Assembly (NCBI GenBank): GCA_030765065.1
Contig: CM060988.1
Span: 198,150,565 to 198,214,564, forward strand
Source: Deroplatys truncata
Taxonomy: Eukaryota; Arthropoda; Insecta; Mantodea; Mantidae
DNA length: 64,000 nt
Direction of reading: 5' to 3'
The notes under the pieces were generated by a model. The model was not told the DNA's origin and did no database searches. It was given only the letters and a program-made list of their open reading frames with translations. The position numbers and the translations under genes are program-made. This document shows, one piece after another, positions 31,019 through 43,279 of the stretch (positions are counted from its first letter, which is position 1; the number at the start of each line of letters is the position of its first letter).

Positions 31019-31215
31019 TTAAAATGAACGAACATGAACACCTTAATCTAAATTATAGTGGTGAACATTTACTGACCAATCAACAGAATTAAATAATCAC
31101 TTCAAGAAATGGTCTAAATTATGCAAAAAGCCTCTTTCCATTCTCAGAGGTGCAGCTAAAAGAGAATTTGATGAAATTCCGAGGGAATCAGTAAAATAAT
31201 AATGAACTTTCTTAC

Positions 31216-31282
31216 CAATCCTTTCAAATAGGACAATATTTTCTTTCTTGTACCCAAGAAGAGGAGTCATAATGCAAGTTTG
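31216..31282 (-). CDS. Candidate internal exon of zinc-finger gene
   Basis: 67 bp between a strong acceptor (long pyrimidine run ending AATTTAG) and a good donor (GGATTG/GTAAGAAAG). Open only when entered in phase 0, reading QTCIMTPLLGYKKENIV. It leaves one base over, which does not fit the favoured acceptor of the last exon (it would fit an AG four to ten bases later), so it may be an alternative or unused exon. In the duplicate copy the donor GT is lost. Confidence 0.3.
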
Positions 31283-32551
31283 CTAAATTGTGTTGGAAAA
31301 AAAAAGGTAAAGGAATCGCACATTTTAACTGTGTTAACATTATACAAGAGTTACTTGGAAAATGGCAAATGCTACACGAGGTTTTCCTATAAAACCTATT
31401 CAGAATAGGTAATATTTTTTTTCTTTCCCTCCTTAATGCAATACATACACATATACTTATAAATCTAGTGTAATTAACCTTTAGCCTTCCTATGCTCAAA
31501 TCCAGGTTTATATGTGGGATTAAGCACCTTTCTACTTTCCAGACAATAAACACATTCATGCTCCTTATTAAATTATTTCTTACCCTTTGTAAAATTGTTC
31601 CAACCATTTTAATTATTACACCATCTCTGGTTAAATTATCCCATTTTCCATTTCATATTACCATCCCTCCATCTTTTAAACATTATACACACTATTAAAC
31701 CAATGCTTCACTCTGTATAATTATACTAAGTATGTTAAAATAAAACTTGTGTGTATAAATACAAAGATATTCTTGTCAAATTGTTCACAAATGTCTACAT
31801 ATTTCTCTCTCCCATATTTTCTTTTAAATGTTTAATATAATGCTAAAAGAACCATGGTACTCAAATTCTGTCTACATATCTTAATTTTCTTATATCTTCC
31901 ACTCTCTGCACTGCTCTTTTCAAAATACACCACAGCTGTTTGCACCTGATAGCCAAACGTCAATTCCCTCTATTATTTCCTAGTAATGGTTTTCTTAACT
32001 TCCCAAACCAACTTTCTTTTCCCATTACATATCTCTGGAACTTTCATACTTCCTTATCATTTAATTTTAAAACTTTGTACCAATATTTCAGAACTCTCTC
32101 CAATATTATGGCTTTTCTCTCTACACTTCCTAACTCTGAAAGCGAATTCTTGGATAAACACACAACTTCACTATAAAACATTTTATGCACAACGCCAAAT
32201 TTCATCACCCGTTTGGTATACCTCAGACTTTTACTCCATATGACATCTACATTGTCAATGTGGGGGTTTTATATAAATATATGTTATGGCTAGTATTCAT
32301 TTCACTTGTACATATTTACAAAGTGTGTAAGTTAGAATTATTTAAAGTTTAAATACAAAGTAAGAACTATCAAGGTTTAAATATAAGGTAAGAAACTTGT
32401 CATTAGTTTCTACTCTTAGTTATGCTGATTTTTCTCTCTCCTCTCATACTAAAATACATGCACACAACTTACTATGATAAATTTTACGGTTTCAGTATCC
32501 AGAAAAACAGTATCTCATGTATGGTATATGAAGCAAATTTCAAAAGCTTAA

Positions 32552-35024
32552 CCCTTTGCTGCGCATAGAGTATTAGCTAGTTGTTCTCCAAGCAGAATTG
32601 TGTCCATTTAAATTCTGAGCTGCTACTACAGATGTTAAACTAAAAGTGGCCTATATACATGCATAATTATATGTTTTAGTAGCTAAATGAAATTGATTAA
32701 TTAATAACTCATTTAAAATTGGTTTGAAGTAAATAGGATTAAATATTATTTCAATAATTTAAAACTGCAAACATCAACCCCTTTGTAGACAAACAACACT
32801 TATATACATGCACCCCTTTACAATGCATCTTTATAACTCCGCAATATTAATGACAATGGAATTCGTTACTTTAGGGTATTAAAAACCGGAATAAAATCTG
32901 CTATACTTAAGTAAAATAAATGCAATAATTTCTGCAAAATTATTATGGTACTCACCCTTAAAATGTTTACATCCCTGCCATTATTGCAGTGAAGATATTG
33001 CAGCATGTCCATAAAATGTTAGCTAGACTATTCTCTTGCACCATACAAATGTTATATATAAACTTAAGATTATTAATGGTTGCGTATGTACACCGTTGTA
33101 TTAGTTTTGAATTTCCACCCCCTTTGCCTCATGATAATTGAGGAAGCACCCAATTCTACACAACGCAATGTCACACTGTTTGCACTTGTGTTGTGACTGT
33201 ATGCCACGACCTGATGGTGTTTTGCTTTTCTTCACTTTGCACTGAGCACACGATTTCACCCGGCCTTGAATTTTTACGAGGGTGTGAGGAGAACTTGGTG
33301 CAGGAGTAGCAGAAGGTAGGCTACGCTGAAATCCCGCTCGCTTACGCGACGTGAAGTCTGCGATTAACTGTTGCACTAAGTTTTGCCTGTAGTAAAGAAG
33401 CCTATTGCCATGAGCTGTAGAAGTAGGTCTGTTTGAAATGTCATATATAATAAAACTATTAACGATAGCAACATTCACTACAAAATTGAACAGATATTTC
33501 CACGCTTTTTTTAGGGTCGGCCGACACCGTAATACTCCCTCCTTTGGTCTGCCAGATCAATCCCTGCCATATTACGAGTTTGTAGATAATAAAGAACGTC
33601 CCTGTTATCATGCCAAACAACCGCAGTTACGCCTTCATGTTGCAGTTTGCGAGATTAGCCCCTTTTCAATTTCAGTTGTTTTGGCTTTGAAAATTGTTTT
33701 GGCCAGTTTTTCCTTCCAGCACAAGTTGTACCACACGCATACATTTTACTGTCCAAAAGTAATTTCATTAGCCGCGTCGAAGTAAAAAAAATTATCAAAA
33801 TATACGTAATGCCAAAACCCTGTATATTTTTAACACCTGTCTAAAACAACCTGTTCCCCAAGTAGAAGATCGCTGTTTCTCACCTCCTTTTTTCCCAGAT
33901 AGATTTTACATTTCAATAAATACCCACTTTTACTGTCTGCAATACCTCATGCCTTTATCCCCCCATTTTGTACATTTAGCAGGCATATATTGTTTTAGAA
34001 AGACGCGTCGTTTGAAGCCTATCATCGCTTCGTCAACAGAAAGTTCACGATTTGGTTTGTAGACACTCGCAAACTTTTTGATTGTCTAAAGCAAGTCATA
34101 TTTATACAGATAATCGCAAGAATCTACCCCTAATCATGACCTAGCAGATTCGTCATTCAGGTGAAGGTACTGCGATATCTTTTGAAAGCGGAGCAACGTC
34201 ATTGCTTGTCTTACAATTGGACAAATGCAAAAATCCCCCAAAAAGTAATCTCTGGTTTCAGGTAAATGCATCATCCCCATATATATCAAAATACCTAAAT
34301 AAACCTTGAATTTGTAACGTCCCATTTTGGATCCGCCTTTTTAGCTTGAATCTGAGCTGCATATCTGTTGGTTTCCTCCGCTATTTTTCCGCAAAAGTTG
34401 AAATCTATAAAAAGTTCAAGATAATCTATTTCTGGACTTCGTGTAGGAATAGAATGATTTGCACCTGTAGGGGATGAAAATGTTTCTAACTTATTGAAAG
34501 TCAAATTAGTGGTCCACTGTGCCGGTACTGCTTTTGTTTTAATTTGTCTTTCACTAGCTTTAGCCCCTGTTCTACTGCCTGTCTCTCAGCACTCTCACTG
34601 TCACTTTGTTCCTTATCACTGTCTTGCACTAACTCACCGAACCAAGATTCGTCGGAGCTACTTTCGCGATCTAATTCCTTGTAAACTGCTGCAAGTATTT
34701 CCTCGTCTGTTACCAATACCTTTTCACTACAACGTTTTCTAGACCGTGATGTACTTGGAACAGCCTCCATGGTACTGATATGGCTATAAATGCGACAGGA
34801 AACTGCTTACTTACACAACTGCACCCTGCTGTAAACAGTGCTTGCGAAATCGCTGGAACAATGTAGCAGGAGTACGTTTACATCAACACAGCTCCTAAAA
34901 GCTGAGGTCAGCATAAGCGGAACCTATATGAAACGATAAACACATTTACTACGTTCTACTACGCTATGCGCAGCAGGACGTTTATCATTTCACTACGCTT
35001 TCCTACGCTATGCGTCGCAAAGGG
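32552..35024 (-). mobile_element. piggyBac-family transposon, 2.47 kb, decayed
   Basis: Ends CCCTTTGCTGCGCATAG and CTATGCGTCGCAAAGGG (15 of 17 complementary) with TTAA directly outside both (32548-32551, 35025-35028). It sits in an intron of the zinc-finger gene and is absent from the duplicate locus. The transposase on the minus strand is in pieces: N-terminal acidic part (34501-34770), a part with PNHS-like and EETNRYAAQ (34295-34504), DDE-domain start YLGILIYMGMMHLPETRDYF (34134-34325), and the cysteine-rich tail CKQCDIALCRIGCFLNYH (33101-33478). Frameshifts and stops separate them, so it cannot make transposase. Confidence 0.9.
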
Positions 35025-35149
35025 TTAAATATAAAGTAAGAAATTTCAAAATTTAAATATGAAACATGAGCTATATCCTAGGTTTACACTGTTCTCTGTC
35101 TCACACAAAAGCAGTTTACCGTGATAAATTTTAAGATTTTCAGTACTCA

Positions 35150-35190
35150 AATAAATATATATATATATATATATACACATATATAAAATG
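35150..35190 (+). repeat. (AT)n microsatellite
   Basis: Run of about ten TA dinucleotides followed by ACACATATATA in intronic DNA. Confidence 0.85.
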
Positions 35191-35403
35191 TAAAATTATA
35201 AAAGTTGATTCCATGTGACCTATTATTTTTTAAAAGAATGTTTTAAAATCAAAAGTTTCTTCTCAGCTTCAGCTCAAATGGTTCCTCACTTATAATTCTT
35301 AATTACTCCTGGGCAAATCAAAATATTCAAGACTTGATGTTTAAGGGAATTGTTACCAACATAACTTGCATTTTCTTAGACCCCATAGAGAAAAAGGCTA
35401 TAC

Positions 35404-35497
35404 CTTAGGACACTCAAAGTAATACACACTTTCAAATGCTACTAAGTCAGTATTTGTTTCTTTGTAAATCATTTCCTGTAATGTGCGGCACAATTTT
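35404..35497 (-). CDS. Candidate internal exon of zinc-finger gene
   Basis: 94 bp between acceptor GCTTTTTCAG and a weak donor (CCTAAG/GTATAG). When joined in phase after the exon at 36349 it is open throughout (KLCRTLQEMIYKETN at its head). The equivalent stretch in the duplicate at about 60.2 kb is closed. No domain is recognised. Confidence 0.35.
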
Positions 35498-36348
35498 CTG
35501 AAAAAGCAAAAATCAATAGCTAAAGGAGATTTACAAATAAAACTTTAGAAAAATGCTGTATAAATGATACTAGCACATGATTTAAATCAATGATGGTGCC
35601 AGGTCCCTTGGAAACAAGGTGAGAAATAACACACATTAAACAATTAAGTATTCAGATTAAGTACCCTAACGAGAAGCATATAAAGTGATTTCTGGTACCA
35701 GACACCATGACTGCAGTAGAACAAGTGACACAAGACTGCTAATCAAGCATGAGTCTGTGCAATGTACCAAACAAATTCATTCCTTTTTGTTCATATATAA
35801 TGTTAATGAATGCATAACTATTGCTAATATCTTTGATATTCTATGTTCACTGGTTACAATGATTGTGAACTCATACAATGCATTGTAATATAACCTAAAT
35901 GTGTGGAAGGGTTAGTCACTAGAGCAATGTTGAACAAACTTACTTCCAGAGACTATGAGAGTTAGTAACAAGCATAATCTGTGAGACAGCCACACTGACC
36001 ACACATCTACTCTTTGGAACTATAGAGAGAGGCCGTTGGTAGTACTAAGTTGCCGAGAAGATAAATATGGATCAACATAATCCACGTGATACTGAAAATA
36101 CAAGGTGAGGGATATGTTGAAAAATGACATAGTGTTATTGGTCCATTGTACTAGTTTATGAGTGACATTATTCTGTATCAATATTAACTTTCATTAATCT
36201 GGGGATAGTTACTGATGCAACTTGAAGAAAGAACTGTGCTACACTGATTATGTTTGTAGAACAGTTCCATGTCTTACATTAACAAGAAATATGGACAACA
36301 AGATGAATTTGGAGATGTAAAAAGTGATCTGTGACCTAAAAGTCTCAC

Positions 36349-36389
36349 CTTATTGATTCTGTTGAAGGGAAGCTCTCATCCACCCAATC
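36349..36389 (-). CDS. Candidate 41-bp internal exon of zinc-finger gene
   Basis: Tiny exon with excellent splice sites (TTTTTGTTACAG before, AAG/GTGAGACT after). Entered in phase 0, it reads DWVDESFPSTESI and leaves two bases that match the phase of the exon at 35497. The preceding IKEE exon also exits in phase 0, so the three fit as a chain. Confidence 0.45.
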
Positions 36390-36763
36390 CTGTAACAAAA
36401 ATTTTCATGTACATCAAACCGTTATAAAGCTACAATAGAGCAGTCAAATTTTTGTCCACGAACCTGGGACAAATGGATATGTGAAAGATCACAAGGATTA
36501 TAAACAAAATATTAATTGGGTATGTAACTTTTTCAAATCAAGTAGGTCAGTGTAATAAGAGGCATACCATGTAATACATAAATTAACACAAAATTATTTA
36601 ATTAACTCTTCTTCAGATAAACATCTGAAAAAAATTGTATTAAACATGTTGCATTTCTTCCATAAATGTTATGTATTTGTGAAATCCCTATTCACACAGA
36701 AGACAACTTAGTTCTTTAATAAATTTTGGGCACTGAGAAGCTAGTAACAGTGATGTGTCATAA

Positions 36764-36882
36764 TTTAAAATAAAGAGAGAGTTGGATCTGGTGATGGAAG
36801 TAAACCATTCTCCCGAAACGCATTCAAAGTAAGAACCTTTTAGTGATGTAATGTAACAACCTCCAACTCTCTTTATTTTAAA
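36764..36882. mobile_element. Short fold-back (MITE-like) element, 119 bp
   Basis: TTTAAAATAAAGAGAGAGTT at the left and its near-complement AACTCTCTTTATTTTAAA at the right, about 20 bp each, enclose 75 bp. It could be a TTAA- or TA-targeting MITE; the target duplication is unclear. Confidence 0.5.
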
Positions 36883-37978
36883 CTTAGTTCTGTCAAACTG
36901 TGGTTTTATTTATGAGATAAAAAGGTGCCATACTCAAATTATAAGTTTCCATTTTAATCAAGACAAGAATGGAATAATAAGTAGTCATTAAGAGAGTTGT
37001 TTTTTTTAATTCCAACTTCCAGGTCTGAAAAGACATTTACTACTTTGCAATATACCATTCAGAGATGGCACAAAAGCAGTAAAAATGCCTGTAGGATTTT
37101 ATGAGAACTGTGATGCATTAATAATCTGAAGTGTAAAACACATTCTTAAACTGCCAGGAAAGTTCATTTGCTGAAATCCTAGATAATCTCAGTTTACAAG
37201 AGTCATAGCAAACTGATGTATAGATAATTGATGCAACAAACACAATGCATTCAATTTCTGTTTTGTACAATATAGAAAAACTAAAAGGTATATAGGTCTT
37301 TATTTATATTTAGTGAAAAATAAATTTTATTTTGGGTTTCATTGGTAGATTTATTTCGTCGTTCATGTGATGTTTAAGAATTAAGTGAATACATGTAATT
37401 TAATACGTAATTTCTTAAAAAAAAGTAAATATAAGCCTATGACCCATATAACAGTATATTGCTGATTTTTAACCTTTGAGTAAGTTCTGTGTGTAGAAGC
37501 ATTTTCAGATATTAACATAAAGCACATCAAAAGGAAGCTGTATTTAAAATTACTTTTAACCAAATTTTGACACCACATAAGTGAAAAATGCTAGAGAACT
37601 AGTGACAATGTGATGGTATTATATACCACGATGCTCACTCGTACTGAAATTCCTTGCCCTTCTTTAACAAACATTTTCAACTGACTGTACCCTTGATATA
37701 AACAAAATTAGCAACACAGCCTAGTTCGGCAGCAAGCTGCTTATAAAACCTCAAGTCTGCACAGAGAAAGAATACAAATTTGTGAAATGATTGATCAAAT
37801 GGCCCTATGGTCAACACATCTTAAATGCTATACGTCATTTGCTTTCTCAAGATTATGGAAATATCTGGGAATCACCTTAACCACACTACACAAACCTAGA
37901 TTCTCCAGATTAGATAGCAAATCAGCTATACTGACACTACAAGAGGCCCTGATCATGTATCGCATTATACATGCATAA

Positions 37979-38568
37979 TAGGGATGTGATAAAGTTATTT
38001 TTGAGTAACGGTTATAACTGTCACAGTTACAGTATGTTAACGGTTACATGCAACAGTTACCAGTAATGATTAAGTTATTGTTTCCATGGTTATCACCTTC
38101 GCAGTTATGTTACATTAATGGTTACCAGTAATGACTAGCTGTAACTGTGTTTCAAAATGAATGATGTCATTGTTTGAGTTCAGTGCCCACACATATTCTG
38201 TTATTAAGCAGCATTGATTGTTTATTCATACCCATCTATCTGCGATGTGTGTAAACTTGTGCACCTATAATTGTATGTGAATAACCATCTTATGGTATGT
38301 GCTGGCTGACCTGTCATCTATAACCAAAGCAATAAGTAACATGCTGTGTGAGGATGACTCAAGATGTGAATGAGTAGTGAGGTAACTAGTTGCCAATAAG
38401 AATACCAATGCCGCACACATGCAGAGAACGAGATCATTCAGGCTCGCTAAACATCTCATTACTTCAGTATCCATTAACACGATAACTAGTTGTTTTGGTT
38501 ACGTAAGTAACCATTATTGGGTAACTAGTTACTTTGGTAACCATTACATTATTTTCTGCCCATCCATA
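37979..38568. mobile_element. Non-autonomous hAT-type element, 590 bp
   Basis: Ends TAGGGATG and CATCCATA with flanks ATGCATAA and ATGCACAA, an 8-bp duplication with one mismatch as expected for hAT. Interior rich in repeated GGTTAC/GTAACC and ACTAGTTAC words on both strands, giving subterminal inverted repeats. No transposase. Confidence 0.65.
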
Positions 38569-38843
38569 ATGCACAACATTAAGTAGAGTTAACAGTAATG
38601 GGAATAGATTGCTTAATCTGACAGGTCTCTGAAATTATGGTCCTCAACTCCCTCCTTTACACTAAACTGAGAATTAAGTTGATGTGAATGGACCTGCTGT
38701 TCTATTATTTGCAGAATTATCTAGCGCTTCAACGTGCAAGTGATTTAAGTTTGAAATACAACATCCAGAATACATTCTAGAGGCAAAAACAGTGATTTTG
38801 TTCTCTACAGAATTGTGGTTCATTGAATCAGGCGCAATAACTA

Positions 38844-38867
38844 AAAAAAAAAAAAAAAAAAAAAAAG
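38844..38867 (+). repeat. Poly(A) run
   Basis: About 24 adenines in the intron just 3' of the IKEE exon. No retroposed gene was recognised beside it. Confidence 0.9.
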
Positions 38868-38902
38868 CATTTAGCTTATTTTATTTCTCAGCAAAAACTG
38901 AC

Positions 38903-39288
38903 CTTAGTTGCATTATCAACACTTGGAGCTTCTGCAGAAGTTCTTTCCAGCCACCACAGTTCTTCTTTGATTTCTATCTTGGTATCCATTTCATAGTCTT
39001 TGTTGCATTCATTAACATTCTTTACAGGACTTTCAGAAAAAAAGTGCCTGTTGTTTTGTAGACAAAAGTCTGAAATAAGAGCCTCTTCTTTGATTTCTGT
39101 TTCATAGACTTTGTTGCTGCATACAGTAGCATGTCTGATCAGCTTCATTGATACATCTTGTAACAAGCTTTCTCTTTTCGTCTGTGAAATAACTTCTGAG
39201 AAAGGAGCCTCCTCTTTGATTTCTATTTTGATATCCATTTCACAACTGCTACACTTGACAGTAGTGTTCTTAAATATCAGTATGAAGT
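38903..39288 (-). CDS. IKEE-motif N-terminal exon of zinc-finger gene
   Basis: Open from an acceptor at 39288 (TTCTTTTCACAG) to a donor at 38903 (ACTAAG/GTCAGT). The likely start codon is at 39238 (MDIKIEIKEEAPFSEV). It carries three similar acidic-hydrophobic motifs (IEIKEEAPF, TEIKEEALI, IEIKEELWWLE), the kind of N-terminal exon found before zinc-finger arrays in some insects; IKEE resembles a SUMO-attachment site (psi-K-x-E). Linkage to the zinc-finger exon at 26.2 kb, 11 kb away, rests on strand, phase and gene style. Confidence 0.6.
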
Positions 39289-39339
39289 CTGTGAAAAGAA
39301 ACATATCAATAATAGCATTAAATATGCACAACTTCAAAT

Positions 39340-41340
39340 AATTGCAAAGGAACCATGCAAAATTTAAAGCATCTCATTATATCTTATAAAGCAGAGAAGT
39401 GAAGCACTAAAAGCGATCACACATTGTAGCAGAAGAAATAAAATATTTACAGAGCATATTTGAAAGGTTAATTAGAAAATGTAGGTGAAATGTGTGCAAG
39501 GTGCAGCTATGTCTCAGGATACTGTACCATATATTGCTATCTAAGCACATAAACAGAACTCTGCATTCTGGACATATCTTAATGGCCTTTTTAGTTGTAA
39601 CAAAAGCTGAGTGTTAGTAAATGGCACATGCAGCCCTCAATGTTAAAGAATGTGTATAATTATAGCTTCACCAGCTTAGCTGGAGGTGTGAAAGCTTGAA
39701 CTTGGTTGCTCAAATTGTAAGACAATCATCAAATAGAGTGGAAGATCCATGGTTGAAATCTTGGCCAATGAATTTTTGAGTCTGATTCAAATTTCCAATA
39801 TGATAGGTCTAAATTTAAATTGTTGTGGGTTTTTTCCCCTCTGAAAGCCATTACTGAGAGTAGAAAGTGTCTCCAAGTATTACATTAGTTTACACTCAGG
39901 TCTCTCATTATACATCACACTTTGCTCAGAAGTTTCAAAATCATTACTTCAGAACATAAACAAGAGGGTTTGGGGAATGACATTAGCCAGAATTACCTCC
40001 CTTGTTACTATTCCTATTAGATGTATAATTTAGCATCTTATAAAACATTTTGTTTCGTAGCAAAGTTAATCCATTTATGTCTTCTTTTTTCTTTCTTTCT
40101 TTCTTTCTTTCTTTCTTTTTTTTTTTTTTTTTGTATGTTAAAGCTTAGCATTGTAAATGAAAGGAAATTTGAACAGATTTTTAACCCTAACTACTCCTTA
40201 GATATACATTACAGAACAGATTCCATGTACTCTCATTCAAGTGTTCTATCCATTGCTGCTATCCATTTACATGACACTCTTTCTGTATTTCTTACATGCT
40301 ACTCTTGTATTCTAATATGCCATCTGATCACATTCTGAAATTATATGCCAAATCTGAGTTAATAATAATAAGAATGCCTTATTTGTCACTTGGCAAACAA
40401 CTGTTGTAATACATTCTGTCTACTATTTCATGCATTATAGAGCTCAAAAATTATTAATACATTATCACATTCACAAGACATAGCTATAAAACTTAATAAT
40501 ATAGTGAAAGTTTTGGCATAGAAGTGCATTTAACACAGTAATATATACATGACAATTATAAACAGAATAAATCAGATAATCATGTTGTTAAAATCAAACA
40601 CAAAGTAATTAATAGTAAAACTAGCAACTGCGTTAGTCAACAAGAAACAAATAACATACATTGAGAACATGTAATGTAGTTAGTTATTTAGGTACTTAGA
40701 GCTACATTGCTACAACTGGTCAATATGATAACATGATAAAAGAAAATAACAAAGATACGGCACGAAAAAGGAAAAACATACCAATAAAACAAACAACTTG
40801 TATACTAATAAAATAACAGAATAGTGTAAAATGCATACAAAAACAGAGAGAACTACAATATTAGTAGAAAAGTAATACTGACAAATTACAAATACAGTAA
40901 ATCTAATATTTACACAAATAGAAGACAGACATAACATTCCTACAATTAGTCCATGTAAGCTAGTAACCTGACACAACATGTTACCATCAGGTTTGTGTTC
41001 AAAATCACAACAGCAGAAAATATCAATCATAAAGTAACACCATACACAACAAATAAAATTAATAAATCAATCCCTTAAGACATTTAAAAGTATATTTACT
41101 GTATATTACATTTCACAGGAGTGATAAGCTATTACATTTCAAGCTTATAGAAATGTGGAAAACGAAAGATGTGTGTGTAATTTAATTATAAGCAACAAAT
41201 ATTCATGGTGGATGTTCCAAATTAAAATTAGTTATGTGCATGTTAAATTAATTTGTTTGATGGTATTTCAAATGCGTATTGAACTTGGATATACTTCAGT
41301 ATCAGGGTCCATGGCACAATCATTATATATGAAGCTAACT
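39340..41340. other. A/T-rich region, no gene seen
   Basis: No convincing frame. Contains a (CTTT)n plus poly(T) run at 40085-40132. Confidence 0.5.
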
Positions 41341-41347
41341 ACTGCTG

Positions 41348-41545
41348 CTTATTGAGAGCCATAAGCCGCAAGATACAGGCCAATGTTGAGGTCTCCAAGC
41401 CACAGAGTGCAGATGAGGGATGCTGTTTTAGAAGCAGAAGAGTGGAGCCATTGCAATATTGCTGCAACTGCGAAGCAACACCAGGTCATAGCCATAGGAT
41501 CAGCATTACTAAAACTCGAATGATTCATGTTAACGAAATATTCTT
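41348..41545 (-). repeat. Dispersed repeat family R1, diverged copy
   Basis: Shares GCAACTGCGAAGC and AAAACTCGAATGATTCA with 42783-42935 and the AGCC..AAGCC style of the other copies. Family not identified; possibly a SINE or the body of a short interspersed element. Confidence 0.55.
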
Positions 41546-42343
41546 ACCTTTTATTCTTGTGGTGGACACACTCAAATGTTCCTCATACTCCAAGGATTAC
41601 TCTGGATAGTCAGAAACCCTGATTTCAAGTAAAACACTTCACTTTTGCTCATTATCCAGTACAGAAGTATAATCTTAAATTTCAACGCCTATTTTTGCAC
41701 AATGTATTCTGAGAGAATTGCCCAAATACAAAACTGTGGAAGTTATACTACTTCATAGGTTTCGACTTTTGGTGCAAAAAAAGCTCACCTAGTCATATAC
41801 CTACTTGTTTATGATAAACATACACAGATTCAAAAAATCTGCATTAGGTAAGCTCATATGCACTATCACATGAGCTTTTCTCCTTTTATGTATTGTTACA
41901 ATAGAATGAACGTCACATTGTAATATTAATAGTTGTAAACAATCACTGTAAATTAACTTAACTTTCACTCCAATAAGATCTAAATCTTCTTTTGGTTATG
42001 ATTTTACAAAAGCAAAGCGAAGGAATTAAGAAGCGAGTGCTTGAGTAAACAATTACCCATTCCTTTCAAGCAGAGTTCTGTTTTCTCTTTCCTAATGTGT
42101 TATAGAACAATTTCTATATTATTGGGTAAGCCTGTAATATCATTTTAAATTAAATTGAGATTTAACTATGGATGCCCTATAATTGCTATGGTTCTTAGCG
42201 TCGTCAGCAGCATCCTCGATACACCCAGAGTTCTCTATAAAGTATCACCAAAATTATAAGGATAGTTGATTTTGTGATGTAGAACAGCAGCATCCACTGA
42301 AGACTGAGTGTCTGTCTATTCATTAGCTCCAAAACATAAACTG

Positions 42344-42618
42344 AATTAAATTGAATTTTATTTATGGGCACTCTTAACTGCTGTAGTCCTTAGCATACCA
42401 TTCTATATTGGGCGTGAAAGACCGGTAATTTTGCTCAGAGGCCTCTTCATGAGGCTTGAGGTACTGTTACGTGCCGTAAATCCACAACACAGGACCACCA
42501 GCCTTACTTCCCTTCCTAAGGATTTTTATGCCCGAAAAAATCCATCGCTCTCCGCTGGGTTTGAATCCGTGACCTCAGGAACTAGAGGCTAGCATGGTAA
42601 CCACTACACCACGGAGGA
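42344..42618 (-). mobile_element. tRNA-derived SINE, family S1
   Basis: On the minus strand the head has a box A-like GTGGTGTAGTGGTTACCATG and a box B-like GGATTCAAACCC. The body shares GGGCATAAAAATCC, ACGGCAC and CGGTCTTTCACGCCC with three other copies here, ending in a CCATAAATAAAATTCAATT tail. Not a functional tRNA gene. Confidence 0.85.
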
Positions 42619-42666
42619 CATCACAGGATACCCAAATTAACATATACATACATTTTACGGGTAAGT

Positions 42667-43126
42667 TGCTTTTAGGTGGTCTTCAACAGCGATGGAAGTG
42701 ATGTCTTATATATCCTGCATATGTCATTGTATGTCATTCTCTAGCTCCAACGCAACGCTGGCAACATATGAATAACTAATGCCGCCAAAGCCGGTAAGAT
42801 ACTCAGCCTTAAGGTGTAGCCAAGGGATGTTTTTAGGAGGAGAGGAATGTAGCAGTTGCCAAAGGCCGCAACTGCGAAGCGACGACAGGGCGAAGCCGAG
42901 GGGTCTGCGCGTCTAAAACTCGAATGATTCAAGTTTGCAGAAATTCGTTATTTCGCGGATTTCACTTCTTATTTAGGTTGGCACTTCCCATTGAGCGTCT
43001 GTTTTAGCGGGGAGATGGCTACGTGTTGACGAGATCACATCTACTTACAAATTTACTTTTAAGGTAATTTAATCCATTCCTTCTTGTTTTTTTCTCAGCA
43101 TTTTCAATGAAGACCACCTAAAAGCA
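42667..43126. mobile_element. 460-bp segment with 19-bp perfect inverted ends
   Basis: TGCTTTTAGGTGGTCTTCA at 42667-42685 and its exact complement at 43108-43126. The segment encloses a copy of repeat R1. No clear target duplication was found, so it may be a MITE-like DNA transposon or a chance arrangement of two repeat copies. Confidence 0.45.
42743..42960 (+). repeat. Dispersed repeat family R1
   Basis: Most complete copy: GGCAACATATGAATAA, then GCCGGTAAGATACTCAGCC, AGGGATGTTTTTAGGAGGAG and GCGAAGCGACGACAGGGCGA. Parts recur at 41348, 43280 and 44363. Confidence 0.7.
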
Positions 43127-43279
43127 TTAGTGCCCATTTTTCTTAGGAATTTTCTCTAGATATTCGTCCGATCGCCACATACCTGAGTATTAATGGATAA
43201 TCTCCTCTTACACTGTGCCCTACAGGGATGAAAATGTGTAGTAAGTCAAACAGATGTCACTCTGTGTCATACGCTTGCT

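Larger units (their letters stand above)
25790..35880 (+). repeat. Segmental duplication, copy 1
   Basis: Blocks near 25790-27660, 31070-32550 and 35035-35880 align in order with 55335-60640. Shared landmarks are the zinc-finger exon, the passage around 31362-31410, and the words CAGATTAAG/CAGACACCATGACT near 35655-35710. Two TTAA-flanked transposons (27680-31018 and 32552-35024) account for most of the extra length in this copy. Confidence 0.8.
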
